DNA of 5,094 bases from DASXMX01 sp036794395 (GTDB lineage: Bacteria > Planctomycetota > Phycisphaerae > Tepidisphaerales > Tepidisphaeraceae), in the NCBI GenBank assembly GCA_036794395.1, contig DAIRGS010000421.1, positions 1 to 5,094 on the forward strand. Reading direction: 5' to 3'. Position numbers and translations under genes: made by a program. Below the pieces are notes generated by a model that was not told the origin of the DNA, searched no databases, and saw only the letters and a list, made by a program, of their open reading frames with translations. Of the stretch, positions 4,841 through 5,094 are shown piece by piece. How positions within the stretch are numbered: the first letter of the stretch is position 1; each line of letters starts with the position of its first letter.

Positions 4841-5050
4841 CCTAACGCACGAAATTCGCACGACTGCCGCACGCCCACCCTTAACCGACCAGACCATAAA
4901 CATCTATACGGAATGAAGTTGCAATGCATGCCCCCAACCCCCGTGTCCGAACACGACACTTTGCGACACTTTCCCGGCTTCGCCCCACTGTCGCACGAAA
5001 CCCGGCGTCATGACCGGTGTGCGATAGATTCGGCGGCCACCCTTTTTCCC

Positions 5051-5070
5051 TCTCCCGGTACGCCGGGGGA
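5051..5070. repeat. GC-rich hairpin near the right edge
   Basis: CCCGG (5054-5058) pairs with CCGGG (5063-5067) around a TACG loop. The stem extends outward by about three pairs, including one G-U. A pyrimidine run (CCTTTTTCCCTCT) precedes it rather than follows it, so it is not a plus-strand terminator, and no T-run appears on the minus strand either. It is probably another dispersed intergenic palindrome. Confidence 0.35.
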
Positions 5071-5094
5071 AGCGAGCGGAATTGGCGACTGCCC

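Larger units (their letters stand above)
4718..5094. other. 377-bp tail without a convincing gene, rich in TGTCGCA words
   Basis: It holds a small hairpin after the GNAT stop, a cluster of TGTCGCA words in both directions, a GC-rich hairpin near the right edge and a single ACTGCCC heptamer at 5088-5094. An ATG at 4913 opens a frame that runs off the window for about 60 codons. It crosses these repeats and lacks a ribosome site, so I do not call it. The heptamer at the edge may be the start of another array. Confidence 0.6.

Overview
The window looks like a piece of a high-GC, Gram-negative-type bacterial chromosome. Planctomycetota, perhaps the Phycisphaerae, is my best guess. This rests on the gene types (a GGDEF protein with a degenerate receiver, an anchored coiled-coil protein paired with a tiny membrane protein, a 'FLDPG-L-DGELELV' GNAT), on GTG starts, and on intergenic heptamer repeats. 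No rRNA, tRNA or other marker settles it, so the lineage is inference.

Layout. Positions 1-405 are non-coding and repeat-rich: an ACTGCCC-type heptamer array cut by the window edge, an imperfect direct repeat, and three TGCAACG copies spaced exactly 10 bp. Next come two minus-strand genes. The first, 406-1758, is a diguanylate cyclase with an intact GGDEF active site and I-site behind a degenerate receiver. The second, 1939-2502 and transcriptionally upstream, is a stand-alone degenerate receiver ending in a FliM/FliN-like 'ILSGEELKALL' peptide. The 180 bp between them hold a second heptamer array and a REP-like palindrome with 24-bp arms.

The 370-bp region 2503-2872 is a divergent control region with a plausible sigma70-type promoter in each direction. 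Each promoter carries a perfect 8-bp dyad that could be an operator. To the right, on the plus strand, lie a membrane-anchored coiled-coil protein (2873-3742), a 61-residue single-span membrane protein (3865-4050) and a GNAT acetyltransferase (4094-4717). The first two genes are separated by heptamers arranged as an inverted repeat.

The last 377 bp contain no convincing gene. They hold an unusual cluster of TGTCGCA words, including a perfect 16-bp inverted repeat, then a small hairpin, and one ACTGCCC unit at the very end.

Functionally, the left half is signalling: c-di-GMP synthesis gated by phosphorylation-independent receiver-like domains. The right half is cell envelope plus one acetyltransferase. 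A link between the halves is suggested only by the shared divergent control region. I see no CRISPR array, transposase or defence system. The most unusual material is the intergenic repeat structure.
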